Source: Bog-532 sp963805255 (GTDB taxonomy: Bacteria > Actinomycetota > Actinomycetes > Streptosporangiales > Streptosporangiaceae). Taken from it: a DNA stretch of 64,000 nt. The stretch spans positions 1 through 64,000 of the forward strand of contig CAWDTK010000021.1 in NCBI GenBank assembly GCA_963805255.1, read 5' to 3'. The notes under the pieces are model-generated. The model was not told where the DNA came from. It ran no database searches and was given only the letters and a program-made list of their open reading frames with translations. The stretch's first letter is position 1. Every line of letters begins with the position of its first letter. Shown here piece after piece: positions 34,402-43,139 of the stretch. The position numbers were made by a program, and so were the translations under genes.

Positions 34402-34560
34402 CCTTCCTCCCTGACGAGGGGGAGAGCGAGCCCGTCCCGGCGTCGGGGACCACCCCGTACGACACCCTGGGCAGCTCTCCCCCGGTCGCCTGGAGCTTCT
34501 CACCAGCCCGGTTGAACGCTGTAGGAGCAGGCCTGCCCGCCACGCCGCGGGCAGGCCGAG
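34402..34560 (+). ncRNA. Candidate structured RNA downstream of the IS110 transposase (possible bridge RNA)
   Basis: Two strong nested stem sets directly after the transposase. GGGGGAGAGC (34418-34427) pairs with GCTCTCCCCC (34474-34483), with an inner GTCCC/GGGGAC hairpin. Then GGCCTGCCCG (34530-34539) pairs with CGGGCAGGCC (34548-34557) across an 8-nt loop. There is no ORF here. Position and folding fit the noncoding end that encodes bridge RNA in IS110/IS1111 elements; the guide loops were not tested. Confidence 0.4.
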
Positions 34561-34873
34561 CCCGCTTGCACTACGTAGAGCGAGAAGACCCAGGTGACGG
34601 GCGGCCCCGCAACCGCGGCACGGCGATCATCACGCCGCTGCTGGACTTCATCATGCGCTCACTCGCGCTCCCGTACCACGCGTACGCGACGCCGGCGTCA
34701 CCCGTAGTAAGAACCCCAAGGCCGCGAACCGTCACCACCATCAACGCAAGACTCGCCCCGTACCGCTTGACAACTTCTTCTTACGCTGGTGTCGTGCCGG
34801 GCAACGGCCGGCTCCACGGGCTGGCGGGCCAGCTTCTCTGGGGAGTTCTGGCTGCGGTGGTTGTTGCCGCTGG
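34561..34873. other. Noncoding DNA between the IS110 and IS4 transposase genes
   Basis: About 310 bp with no supportable gene. It should contain the right end of the IS110 and resume the IS4 3' flank; I could not place the junction. Confidence 0.4.
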
Positions 34874-36544
34874 TCAGGCGGGCTTGTTGGCGAGGGTGAT
34901 GACGGCCCCGGCGATGCAGGTGGCGGTATCCGCGCGGCTGGCGTGCCCGAAGGTGCTGGCGCATTTCGCCTTGCGGGCGCGGTGCCGGTTCCGGTCGACA
35001 ACCGTGCGCAGTTTGCCGAGTGTGCTGGTCAGGGCGGTGTAACCGGTCTTCCCGAGGCGGATCGCGGCGATGATGGCGCGGCGCGTGGTGGTGAAGGGGA
35101 TCTCGCGGGGCCAGACGGGCTGCCCGGCGCGGCGTCCCTTCCGGGCGGGCACCGCGGCGAGGGCGGCGCCACGGGCGACGCCACGGGTCATCTCTGTGGC
35201 GGCGGCCCAGGCCGCGAGTTCCTGCCGGACCAGGCCCGGGGTTTGCGAGCGGAGCATCGGCCCGGCCGACGGGCCGGCGCCGTCCAGGCAGGATTTCGCC
35301 TCCCGCAGGGCGGTCTCCGACCCGTCCCACCGCCACTTGTACAGCGCCGCCAGGTCCGGCGCCGGGTACTCCCGCCAGTCCGTCAGGTCGGTGACCAGGC
35401 AGAACATCTCCGGCACGACCTGGCCCCCGACATCGATGAAGTACTCGATGACGCGGACGGTCATGGTGACGCCGTCGCCGGAGAGCTCTGCGATATAGGA
35501 GCCGTCAGCGAGGATGCCCGAGATCCTCCTGAGCGGTATGTCGCTTTTCAGCCGGATCAGCACGTGAGTGCGTGCCGTCAGCCGGGCGATCCGGGCCGTA
35601 CCCGGAAAGTTCCTGTCCAGCAGCCGAACCCGGTCCATGGTGAACAGGTGCGGGTACTGCTCCATGGCCGTGTCCAGCAGCTTCTGCTCCGCGGCGGCCT
35701 TGTCCGTGCCGGCCGGGCCGTGCGGCATCCCCAGCAGCGCCCGGGTAGAGGCGTCGTTCAGCGGCAGCGCCCGCACCTGCGGGAACGGGCTGGAGTCATC
35801 CCCCGTGCCAACGGAGCCGAACGCGGCCCGGTTCGCCGGCGTGTCCGGCACCCGGACCAGCGTCCCGTCCGCCGACGACACCTTCAGCCTGCCGATCACG
35901 ACCGCCCGCCAGTCCCGGGCCTCATGCTCGGCGTGCGACGCGCGCAGCACGATGTCCTGCAGCTCCTCCAGCGGCTGCGGGCCGAGGGCGGCCCGCCAGT
36001 CCCCGAACGCCCGCGGCGACGCCGGCCGCCACGCCCGCGCCCACGGCACCATGGCCAGGTCCCCCGCCAGCGCGATGATCACCTCCCGGGCGTCCGCGTC
36101 CGGCATAAGCGTCATCAAGACGATCGCGCGGACCATGAACTCCCTGGTCAGCAGCCTCTTCCGTTCCCCCTTCACCGGCCCGGACAGCGCAGCCGCGCCC
36201 GCGATGCCGTCGATCACGCCCGGCCCCGCCTGCTCCTCCAGCCACTCCTCCAAAGGCCCGAGCGTCGCGTGATCGCACGGGCTGCCCTGCGCCTGCACCC
36301 GCCCGTCCCTGCGGACCCGCGCTGGCGCGACCGCCACCACCTTCAGGAAAACCACCTGGTCACCGGTCCGGATCCGCTCCGTCCCCGCTATGACCAGCGC
36401 CGACCGGTCACCCCCGGCCGACGGCCGCCCCGCCGGAGACACAAGGTCGCACAGCCGCACTGCCACCATCAGCGTCCCGCCGCCCGGAATCTCCCTCGCA
36501 TCCGCACTGCTGGCAGAAAACGACGCGACCGGGTACAACTTCAC
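34874..36544 (-). CDS. IS4-family transposase
   Basis: 556 aa DDE transposase. First Asp in VSSADGTLVRVPDTPANRAA, second in LLDRNFPGTA, and the YREK-type C-terminal signature as YKWRWDGSETALREAK. N-terminal DUF4096-like helical part (LTREFMVRAIVLMTLMP). Full length without frameshift. It is the gene of the 32714-38492 element. A short inverted repeat (GAGGCTCCTGG...CCAGGAGCCTC, 36548-36600) lies just upstream and may hold its promoter or operator. Confidence 0.92.
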   Translation of the reverse strand: MKLYPVASFSASSADAREIPGGGTLMVAVRLCDLVSPAGRPSAGGDRSALVIAGTERIRTGDQVVFLKVVAVAPARVRRDGRVQAQGSPCDHATLGPLEEWLEEQAGPGVIDGIAGAAALSGPVKGERKRLLTREFMVRAIVLMTLMPDADAREVIIALAGDLAMVPWARAWRPASPRAFGDWRAALGPQPLEELQDIVLRASHAEHEARDWRAVVIGRLKVSSADGTLVRVPDTPANRAAFGSVGTGDDSSPFPQVRALPLNDASTRALLGMPHGPAGTDKAAAEQKLLDTAMEQYPHLFTMDRVRLLDRNFPGTARIARLTARTHVLIRLKSDIPLRRISGILADGSYIAELSGDGVTMTVRVIEYFIDVGGQVVPEMFCLVTDLTDWREYPAPDLAALYKWRWDGSETALREAKSCLDGAGPSAGPMLRSQTPGLVRQELAAWAAATEMTRGVARGAALAAVPARKGRRAGQPVWPREIPFTTTRRAIIAAIRLGKTGYTALTSTLGKLRTVVDRNRHRARKAKCASTFGHASRADTATCIAGAVITLANKPA

Positions 36545-36691
36545 AAGAGGCTCCTGGGACGAAGGATGATCTAAGCAATCCCTCTTCTACCAGGAGCCTC
36601 ACCTATCTCGCCGGAAACCGGCACAACCCCGCCACCGGTCACCCAACGTGACCATAACCCGCAACAGCCCGCCGCGCCGTTCCCTCTAACC

Positions 36692-38473
36692 CTGATGATT
36701 CATGCGGGCGGAGGGCTGGCCTGGGATCGCGGCTGAACCGCTGAACAGTTCGTGATTTTACGGTCGGGGTATGACGGTGGCCCGGCTGGCGGGCCGGTGG
36801 CCGGGGGTTCCACAGGCCCCGGGGGGACTCCTTCCGTATCGCAGGGATAGCTTTCGCTGGTCAGGGTGCGTGTGGCAGGGCGGTGATCCGGGCCCAGGCG
36901 GTGGCGATGGCCTCTGCCCAGGGCCAGGTGGCGGGGATTTTCAGCCGCCGGCGGCGGCCGCCGCGGACGAGCTTCCCGGCGGCATGCAGGATCCGGTAAC
37001 GCAAAGTCTTTGGTTCTGCTTTGGCCAGGTCGCCGTCCAGGGCGAGCAGCCGCAGCCAGGACAGCAAGGCCGCGGCGATCAAGGCGGCGGCCAGCCACCC
37101 GGAATTCATCGCGAAATCGTGCGAGGGGAACCGGCCGATCCCGCAGTCCTTCCCGGTACGGATGCCGTCCTCAACCCTGGCGTGCACCCGGTGCGCAGCG
37201 TCGATATAGCCCAGCTGGGCCCGCCAGCCGCGCAGCCCGGCGGGCACGTTCGAGACCCACAGGCAGTAACGCCAGCCGTCCTGGTTCTCGAACAGGCTCA
37301 GCTGGGCGCCGGGGTGCGGCCGCTCCCGGCGGGCAAAGACGCGCATGCTGGCCGGCCAGCCGTCCAGCTGGTCCCCGTGAGGGCCTTCGCGCAGCAGCCC
37401 GGTCAGCTCGGTGACGTGGGCTTCTTCGATCCAGCACCGCGTATGCCCGCAAGACCGGTCCGCGCAGGCGCCAGGCGCACGGCGCTCGCGCACCTGGCCG
37501 CGCTGATCGATCGCGATCTGCCAGGCCTCCTGCGGGACCAGCCGGATCGCGGCCCGCTCACGGCCGCCCAGTTCCCAGCCGACGGAGTAGGTCAGCTGGT
37601 ACCCGGGCCGGGACGCCAGCTGATCGAGGCGGGTGATCAGCCCGTGGCTGGCCCCGGCCCCATCCGCAGTGACCATCAGCCGCCGCCGGAACTTCGGCGG
37701 CAGCGCGGCGATCGCGTCACCGAGCACCTGCAGGTGATCGGCGGTGGTATTTGACCCGGCGCTGCCGCGGCGCATCATCCCGGCCAGCGGCTCACCGGTG
37801 TTATCGCAGTACCCGAGCAAAGGGTGATGCCCGAAACCCTTGAAATTCGGTTCCGCCAGTTCCTTATCGGAATGCGCCGGGGTGACCGTGGCGTCCAGCC
37901 GGACGCAGGTCACGCCCTGCAGGACCTTATCCGCGACCCGCACGCCGGGCAGGGCGCCGTGCCGGGCTTCAACGGCGGCCCAGGCCTGGCGGCGGGCGCC
38001 GTTCACCGCCCTGGTGATCCGGGTCAGGGCCCGCGGGCCGCCCGCGGCGATCTCATCGAGCGTCCGCCACGTAGTCGGCACCGAGGCGACCAGACCGAAC
38101 AGCTCTTTCTGGTCGCCCAGCACCCGGAAGTCGCTGATCACCTCGCTGCCGTCAGCGATCGCGCAGGCCAGGTCCGCCGTCACCCGGCCGCGGTCGTGGA
38201 TCAGCAGCCGCGGCGAGGCCAGCGCCCGCGACAGCCCCCCGGTCAGCCCGGTCTTGTCGGCTAGCAGGCGCAGCAGGGCCAGCCCGGCATGCGACACGAC
38301 GCCCTCGCCATCGGCGGTGACTTCCAGGCTCTTCGACCACCCGGTAAGGTTCACTTTTGAGGTGCTCCTCGAACTAGCGCTGATAAGGGCTTCAGCACTC
38401 TTATCGTCCCAGTTCAGGAGCACCTTTTACGGTCAACGCGCCGGTCAGCTGAACATCCGGATGAAAAGCCAGG
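36692..38473. mobile_element. IS1380-family insertion sequence (second copy), nested in the IS4
   Basis: Imperfect inverted repeats (left CCCTGATGATTCATGCGG; the right end complement has CCCTGG...TTCATCCGG) and a possible 4-bp CTAA target duplication. Removing it joins the IS4 upstream DNA directly to the IS4 right inverted repeat. It differs in sequence from the copy at 27670-29394. Confidence 0.7.
36861..38423 (-). CDS. IS1380-family transposase (second type)
   Basis: 520 aa DDE transposase: VTCVRLDATVTPAHSDKELA with the first Asp, KGFGHHPLLGYCDNTGEPLA, VTADGAGASHGLI, and the C-terminal CGIGRFPSHDFAMNSGWLAA. The preferred start is near KVNLTGWSKSLEVTADGEG, since earlier residues are not family-like. 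It is intact and belongs to a subgroup distinct from the transposase at 27864-29336. Confidence 0.92.
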   Translation of the reverse strand: MLLNWDDKSAEALISASSRSTSKVNLTGWSKSLEVTADGEGVVSHAGLALLRLLADKTGLTGGLSRALASPRLLIHDRGRVTADLACAIADGSEVISDFRVLGDQKELFGLVASVPTTWRTLDEIAAGGPRALTRITRAVNGARRQAWAAVEARHGALPGVRVADKVLQGVTCVRLDATVTPAHSDKELAEPNFKGFGHHPLLGYCDNTGEPLAGMMRRGSAGSNTTADHLQVLGDAIAALPPKFRRRLMVTADGAGASHGLITRLDQLASRPGYQLTYSVGWELGGRERAAIRLVPQEAWQIAIDQRGQVRERRAPGACADRSCGHTRCWIEEAHVTELTGLLREGPHGDQLDGWPASMRVFARRERPHPGAQLSLFENQDGWRYCLWVSNVPAGLRGWRAQLGYIDAAHRVHARVEDGIRTGKDCGIGRFPSHDFAMNSGWLAAALIAAALLSWLRLLALDGDLAKAEPKTLRYRILHAAGKLVRGGRRRRLKIPATWPWAEAIATAWARITALPHAP

Positions 38474-38814
38474 GCTAAAGCCCATGGCATTGGGTCCAGG
38501 CGTGCCTGAAGCTGGTGCTGGAGCCGATCTTCGAGGCGGATTTCCTCCCGTGCTCCTACGGGTTCCGTCCGAAGCGCCGGACTCATGACGCGGTGGCTGA
38601 GGTGGTTCATTTCACGTCCCGCACGTATGAGTGGGTCGTGGAGGGCGATATCAAAGCCTGTTTCGACGAAATTTCGCATTCGGCACTTCTGGGCCGGGTG
38701 CGGAAACGTGTCGGCGATAAACGCGTCCTGGCGCTGGTGAAGGCGTTCCTGAAAGCGGGCATCCTCGCTGAGGATGGCGCGCTGCGGGAAACCGATACCG
38801 GCACGCCGCAGGGG

Positions 38815-40479
38815 TCAATCATCACGCCCCCAACACAATAGATAACCCGGGCGATGGTCACCCTCCGTATCGGGTCCGGGGTCGCGCTGCCGGGCGGCGG
38901 AGCCATCCGCGCGGGTGGGAATGCGGTGCCGGATGGTGATCTTCTCGGGGCCGATGAGGATGTCCTTGACGAGCAGCCGCAGGACGTGCTGGCGTTCTTC
39001 GACGGTGGCGGTGGCGGCGCTGCCGCGCAGCTGGGCGAGGAAGCCTTCCAGGTCGGCGGCGAGCTTGAGGTAGGCGTCCCGGTCGGCCAGCTGGGCGTCG
39101 AGCGCGTCGAGCTGGCCGCGCAGGCTGGTCTCGCGGGCACGCAGGTGCGGCATCCGCGCGCGCAGCTCGTCGATGGTGATCAGCTGCTCGGAGTAGGCCT
39201 CGATCATCGCGGTGATTCCGGTGCTGGCTTTGGCCAGGGCTAGCTCCAGGCGTTTGCGCTGCCGGGTGGCCGGGTCGGCGGTGCGGGCGGCATCGAGCCG
39301 TTTGCTGATCTCAGCGCGGATCAGGGCCGGGTCGGCGAGCAGGCCGGTGATGTGGTCCCACACGACGGTGTCGAGGTAGTCGGCGCGGACCGGCTGGTTG
39401 CCGCAGACCCGGCCGCCTTCGTAGCGGTAGTCATCGGAGCCCAGGCACCGGTAGTAGTAGATCTTCCTGCTCGTGGTGCGGGCCGAGGTGCGGTAGTACC
39501 CGTAGCCGCAGGCCGAGCAGGCAGCCAGGCCCTGCAGCAGGGACGGGACCTTGGTGTTGCGGGCGGCGAACCGCTTGTTGCCGGCCAGCCGCTGGGCGGC
39601 TCGCTGGAACGTCCCGGCCGTCACGATGGCGGGGACGGGGATCTCGATCCACTCCTCCCGGGGCCGGTCGACGGTCTTGGAGGCCCGCGGCACCGAGCGG
39701 CCCTCCAGGCGGGCCCGCCGGTTGAGCCCTGGCGATTCCTGCAGGACCTGCGTCTTGCCGAACACGGCGGTGCCCGCGTAGGCGGGGTTGCGCAGCATGC
39801 CCCAGACGACCGAGCGGTCCCATCGGGCCTTGCCGGTTCGGGTGGGGACGTTTTCGCTGGTGAGCCAGCGGGTCAGGTCAGCGATGGAAGCGCCGTCGTC
39901 GGTGTAGCGGCGGAACAGCTCGGCGGCGATCGCCGCCTCATGGTCCACGATCTCGTAGCTGGCTCCGCTGTCAGCGGTCTTGTTGATGTAGCGGTAGCCG
40001 AACGGGGCCCCGCCCAGGACGTTGACCGATCCGCAGCGGGCGCGGTGGGTCTTGCCGCGTCGGTAGCGCTCCATCAGCTGGGCTTTTTCGTACTCGGCGA
40101 ACATGCCCTGGAACTGCACCATCAGCTGGTCTTCGGGGCTGTCACCGCGCGGGCCCTTGACGAACTCCACCCGCACCCCGGCGCGGGCGAACTCCTCGAT
40201 CAGCAGCGCCTGGTAGGCGAACTTGCGGGCCAGCCGGTCCGGGGAGTAACACAGCACCACATCGACGCAGCCCTGGGCGACGAGGTCACGCAGCGCCTCC
40301 AGGGCCGGGCGGACCAGCGTCGCCCCCGAATGCCCCTCGTCCTCAAACACCCACTCCCCGGGCAGGTCAACCCCCAGCTGCCCGGCGTGCTCGCGTAGCG
40401 CCGCTGTCTGCGAGCCGATCGTCTGGTCCTTCTTCTGCCGGGCCGAGGATACCCGGGCGTAGATCGCCGCGCTCGTCAC
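38815..40479 (-). CDS. Large serine recombinase (resolvase + recombinase + zinc ribbon)
   Basis: 554 aa. Resolvase domain with catalytic Ser in AAIYARVSSARQKKDQTI and CYSPDRLARKFAYQALLIEE. Recombinase domain APFGYRYINK...VWGMLRNPAYAGTAVFG. Zinc ribbon LAACSACGYGYYRTS...YYYRCLG and VCGNQPVRADYLD. The C-terminal coiled coil comes last. It moves the element 38824-41072. Its stop codon (38815-38817) lies nine bases outside the element, in the interrupted intron RT gene, so the C-terminal few residues are set by the target site. Confidence 0.93.
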   Translation of the reverse strand: MTSAAIYARVSSARQKKDQTIGSQTAALREHAGQLGVDLPGEWVFEDEGHSGATLVRPALEALRDLVAQGCVDVVLCYSPDRLARKFAYQALLIEEFARAGVRVEFVKGPRGDSPEDQLMVQFQGMFAEYEKAQLMERYRRGKTHRARCGSVNVLGGAPFGYRYINKTADSGASYEIVDHEAAIAAELFRRYTDDGASIADLTRWLTSENVPTRTGKARWDRSVVWGMLRNPAYAGTAVFGKTQVLQESPGLNRRARLEGRSVPRASKTVDRPREEWIEIPVPAIVTAGTFQRAAQRLAGNKRFAARNTKVPSLLQGLAACSACGYGYYRTSARTTSRKIYYYRCLGSDDYRYEGGRVCGNQPVRADYLDTVVWDHITGLLADPALIRAEISKRLDAARTADPATRQRKRLELALAKASTGITAMIEAYSEQLITIDELRARMPHLRARETSLRGQLDALDAQLADRDAYLKLAADLEGFLAQLRGSAATATVEERQHVLRLLVKDILIGPEKITIRHRIPTRADGSAARQRDPGPDTEGDHRPGYLLCWGRDD

Positions 40480-40612
40480 GGGGCGGCCTTCCTTCCTGGC
40501 CGGCCCGGATACGGGCCCGCCGCTGTGGCACCAGAATGGCGTAGGCCACCGACAGATCGATGGCCGCGTGGCGGCCGAAGACGCACTCCGTCTCGACCAC
40601 CCGGTCGCTCAC
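40367..40612 (-). CDS. Possible small accessory ORF upstream of the recombinase
   Basis: From GTG 40612, whose GTGA overlaps the stop of the preceding ORF, this reads VSDRVVETECVFGRHAAIDL then SVAYAILVPQRRARIRAGQE before running into the recombinase start in another frame. The first 45 residues look real; the rest overlaps recombinase codons. It may serve as a leader or a translational coupling peptide. Confidence 0.4.
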   Translation of the reverse strand: MSDRVVETECVFGRHAAIDLSVAYAILVPQRRARIRAGQEGRPPRDERGDLRPGILGPAEEGPDDRLADSGATRARRAAGG

Positions 40613-40952
40613 CTGCGGGGCGGCTGTCTGCGGCCCCGCTGGAAGAACTCGGTTAGCGCGCGGGCCACCACGGCGGAGATCGTGGTCTCCCGCTCGCGCG
40701 CGTAGGCGCGCACCCGCCCGGCCAGCCCCGCGGGCAGCTTGACGGTGAACACCACGCTCGCCTCGGGCACCGGCACCCGGCCGCCCGCGGCGGCCTGGTC
40801 CACATACCGGCGGCCTGCCGCAGCGAGCACCCGAACCGGCCGGCCAGCGCCCCAGCGGCCTCGGCCGCCGGGACACCGGACTCCACCAGCTCAGCGGCAG
40901 CGTTGACCCGCCGGGCGTACTCCGCATCACCCACGCGACGGTCACCAGCCAT
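40609..40952 (-). pseudogene. Ribbon-helix-helix-like accessory protein, frameshifted
   Basis: Two overlapping frames together make one sensible protein. The first has DAEYARRVNAAAELVESGVP and then AGRFGCSLRQA; the second continues AGRRYVDQAAAGGRVPVPEA, VVFTVKLPAGLAGRVRAYAR and ERETTISAVVARALTEFFQR, a CopG-like DNA-binding fold. A frameshift near 40820 separates them. It may regulate or assist the serine recombinase. Confidence 0.55.
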
Positions 40953-42114
40953 GCCATAACCGTACTACCCGACATGTCACTGCTTGCCCGTGACGCGCCG
41001 AGGCCGTTCCAGCCGCCGGTAGCTCAGCGTGACGTCGAAGCAGAAGTTATCTATTGCGTTGGGGGCGTGACCAGTCCGTGTCTTATGAACGTCGCATTGC
41101 ACGGGCTGGAGGAGGCTGCCGGGGTCGCGTACGTGACCTCCGGCAGAGACGCCGGGTGCGCCAGGCCAGGCTCCCCGGTCGTGATCAGGTACGCCGACGA
41201 CGTGACCGTGCTCTGCCACAGCCAGGAGCAGGCCGAGAACGTCAAGGCGCGGCTGGCGGAGTGGCTGGCGCCCCGGGGGCTGGCCTTCAACGAGGACAAG
41301 ACGAAGGTCGTCCGCATCAGCGAGGGTTTCAACTTCCTGGGCTTTAACGTCCGCCGCTACAACCGCAAGCTGCTGATCAAGCCGTCTGAGGCGGCCGTCA
41401 AGAGGCTCCGGGAACGGCTCGCCGCCGAGACGCGCAGGCTGCGCGGCTCGAACGCGGCGGTAGTTATCATCACGCTCGCCCCTGTGGTCCGGGGATGGGC
41501 GGCCTATTACCGGACCGTGGTGTCATCGGAGGTGTTCCACTCGCTGGACAACTACCTGTGGAGCCTGCTCTACAAGTGGGCCAAGTGGCGCCACAAGAAC
41601 AAGCCGAGAACCTGGATCGTCGGCCGGTACTTCGGCAAGTTCAACAAGTTCAGGAACGACCGCTTGGTGTTCGGCGACCGCGACAGCGGCGCCTACCTGG
41701 TCAAGTTCTCCTGGACCGGCATCGAACGGCACGTGCCGGTCAAGGGCGCGGCATCCCCCGATGACCCCGCCCTGGCCAGCTACTGGGCCCAGCGGCGCAA
41801 GAAGGTCAGGCCCCCGCTCGACAGGTACACCCTGCGCCTGCTCACCAGGCAGGACGGGTGCTGCCTGCTGTGCGGGGACTACCTGCTGTCCGCTGAGCAG
41901 CCACCCCAGTCTCCCCGCGAATGGGAGCGGTGGTGGCAGCACGTCGCCCGCAGGGCGGTAGCCTCCAGCTACCTCGTCCACCACGGACGGCCGGGCCCGC
42001 CGAGCGGTGACCAGACCCGCCTCGTGCACGCCTCCTGCCAGCGTGGGCTCCCCGCCCGCCAGCGCAGGGAACCGGAACCACAGCTACAACCTGAAACGCC
42101 CTTGCGGCTTGCTT

Positions 42115-42186
42115 GAGCCGTGTGCCGGGCCAACTGGCACGCACGGATCTGAGGGGGCCCCGGCGCGGTAACGCGTCGGGGCTACC
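42115..42186 (+). ncRNA. Group II intron domains V and VI
   Basis: Directly overlapping the RT stop: AGCCGTGTGCC pairs with GGCACGCACGG around a short loop, the conserved catalytic domain V hairpin. It is followed by a GGCCCCGGCGCGG...GCGTCGGGGC stem with an unpaired A, as expected for the branch-point domain VI, and CTACCCG at the likely 3' splice site. Confidence 0.75.
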
Positions 42187-42191
42187 CGGCA

Positions 42192-42341
42192 TCAAGCCTG
42201 GGTCTGACGCCAGCGCTGGATCGCCTTGTCCATTCGCGGGACGTCGTCTCGCAGAGTGACCCAGACCTCTTCGCAATCGATGCGATGGTAGGCGTGCGCG
42301 GCGATGATTCTCATGCCCTTGACTTCACGCCAGATGTCATG
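42192..42341 (-). pseudogene. HepT/DUF86-type toxin ribonuclease fragment
   Basis: C-terminal 48 residues or so: DIWREVKGMRIIAAHAYHRI then DCEEVWVTLRDDVPRMDKAI. The R-x4-H-x-Y pattern (RIIAAHAY) matches the HepT active site of MntA/HepT toxin-antitoxin pairs. The N-terminal part is missing; it runs into the TetR gene on the other strand. No MntA antitoxin partner is present. Confidence 0.65.
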
Positions 42342-42995
42342 GCTCGTACCGGTCGTCCTCGCTCCTTCGACGAACAGGAGGTGCTCGGCCGGGCCCGTGA
42401 CCTCTTCTGGTCACGCGGGTATGCCGCGACCTCGGTGCAGGACCTGGTGGACGGCCTGTCGGTGCAGCGGGGCAGCCTCCACGCCACTTTCGGGGACAAG
42501 CGCAGCCTGTACCTGCGTGCGGTCGCGCTGTACTGGCAGCACAACAAGGACCAGCTCGAAGCGGCCCTCGCGGGCGGCCCGGTGCTGCCGGCGCTGCGCG
42601 GCATGCTCACCGAGCCGGCGAGCGTGACCGGGGCCACCGCAGGCGAGCGGCGGCGTGGCTGCCTGGTCGGCAACACCACCGCCGAGCTCGTCGCGGGCGA
42701 CCCGGAAGCCGAGGCGCTCGTCGCCGCCGCCTACGATGGCTTCGTCGAGGTGGTGGCCGCAGCGCTGCGCCGCGGGCAGGCCAGCGGGGAGGTCAGCGCC
42801 GCCGCCACACCCGAAGTGCAAGCCCAGCTGCTGCTCCTCGTCTTCCAAGGCTCCGCCCTGGTGTCACGCGCCGGCCCCGGCCGCGACCAGCTCGCCCAGA
42901 GCATTGACGTGGTGCTCGACGCGCTGCGGCAGCGGCTCGCATCGGAAAGCCGTGGAGCCAACCCCGCAGTACCGCAGCGAACTGCTGGGCCCTGA
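42339..42995 (+). CDS. TetR-family transcriptional regulator
   Basis: 218 aa from ATG 42339. N-terminal HTH: RTGRPRSFDEQEVLGRARDL, then FWSRGYAATSVQDLVDGLSV and LHATFGDKRSLYLRAV. The C-terminal ligand domain resembles the TetR_C group that includes GERRRGCLVGNTTAELV. An 18-codon upstream extension is open but overlaps the HepT fragment and is not family-like. The target is unknown; neighbouring genes on the same strand start 145 bp further on. Confidence 0.9.
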   Translation: MARTGRPRSFDEQEVLGRARDLFWSRGYAATSVQDLVDGLSVQRGSLHATFGDKRSLYLRAVALYWQHNKDQLEAALAGGPVLPALRGMLTEPASVTGATAGERRRGCLVGNTTAELVAGDPEAEALVAAAYDGFVEVVAAALRRGQASGEVSAAATPEVQAQLLLLVFQGSALVSRAGPGRDQLAQSIDVVLDALRQRLASESRGANPAVPQRTAGP

Positions 42996-43094
42996 AAGAA
43001 CAACCCGTCTTTGGACATGACCGGAAGTAGCCGGCCCGCCGAGTGCCTCAGCCAGTTCGTCCATGGTGGCGCGCCTCGACAGCGCATCGTATGG

Positions 43095-43119
43095 CAACTT
43101 GAGTTGCCTAAAAGGTAAC
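43095..43119. promoter_or_regulatory. Palindromic operator candidate upstream of the XRE-cupin gene
   Basis: CAACTTGAGTTGCCTAAAAG plus GTAAC: overlapping inverted repeats GGCAAC/GTTGCC and GTTGCCT-n3-AGGTAAC. TTGCCT may act as a -35 element with a GATATT -10 16 bp downstream, about 20 bp before the ATG, so a bound repressor would block the promoter. It is nearly identical to the site at 44826-44850. Confidence 0.65.
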
Positions 43120-43139
43120 AGGCCTGATATTCTCGCCCC

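Larger units (their letters stand above)
32714..38492. mobile_element. IS4-family element carrying nested IS110 and IS1380 copies
   Basis: The ends are a perfect 18-bp inverted repeat, CAATGCCATGGGCTTTAG at the left and its complement at the right. They are flanked by the 10-bp target duplication GGTCCAGGCG (32704-32713 and 38493-38502). The IS4-type transposase gene inside is intact. An IS110 lies on its downstream side and an IS1380 (about 36692-38473) on its upstream side, extending the element to 5.8 kb. It interrupts the intron RT. Confidence 0.88.
38824..41072. mobile_element. Serine-recombinase insertion element in the intron RT gene
   Basis: About 2249 bp between ATCATC and AGTCCG of the RT gene. 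The ends are 24-bp inverted repeats with one mismatch; the left end begins ACGCCCCCAACACAATAG and the right end is its near complement. Contents are a serine recombinase, a ribbon-helix-helix-like gene in two frames and a small ORF upstream of the recombinase. Removing it restores the RT frame exactly. Confidence 0.85.
32243..42116 (+). pseudogene. Group II intron reverse transcriptase/maturase/HNH, split into three parts
   Basis: Part 1 (32243-32713, 157 codons): REIQAKLHRWASDDPHRRFD, NKGARSAGVDGRTA and RMIPKADGKKRRLGIATVSD. Part 2 (38503-38823, 107 codons): LVLEPIFEADFLPCSYGFRP, VEGDIKACFDEISH, GTPQGSII. Part 3 (41073-42116, 347 codons + stop): SPCLMNVALHG, catalytic RYADD, the X/maturase domain (RGWAAYYR) and an HNH domain with CCLLCGDYL...LVHHGRP and VHASCQR. 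Joining the parts while keeping one copy of the 10-bp target duplication restores one uninterrupted 611-aa protein. As it stands no full-length RT can be made. Confidence 0.92.
31677..42186 (+). mobile_element. Group II intron, disrupted by two nested insertions
   Basis: The 5' boundary is set at GTGCGGAACACGGAAACC (31677), a GUGCG-type group II start. The 3' end follows a classic domain V/VI just after the RT stop. The structured RNA region (31677-32240) is followed by an RT-maturase-HNH gene. Two insertions, 32714-38492 and 38824-41072, interrupt it. Without them the intron is about 2.5 kb, a normal size. The exact 5' splice site is uncertain by a few tens of bases. Confidence 0.8.
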
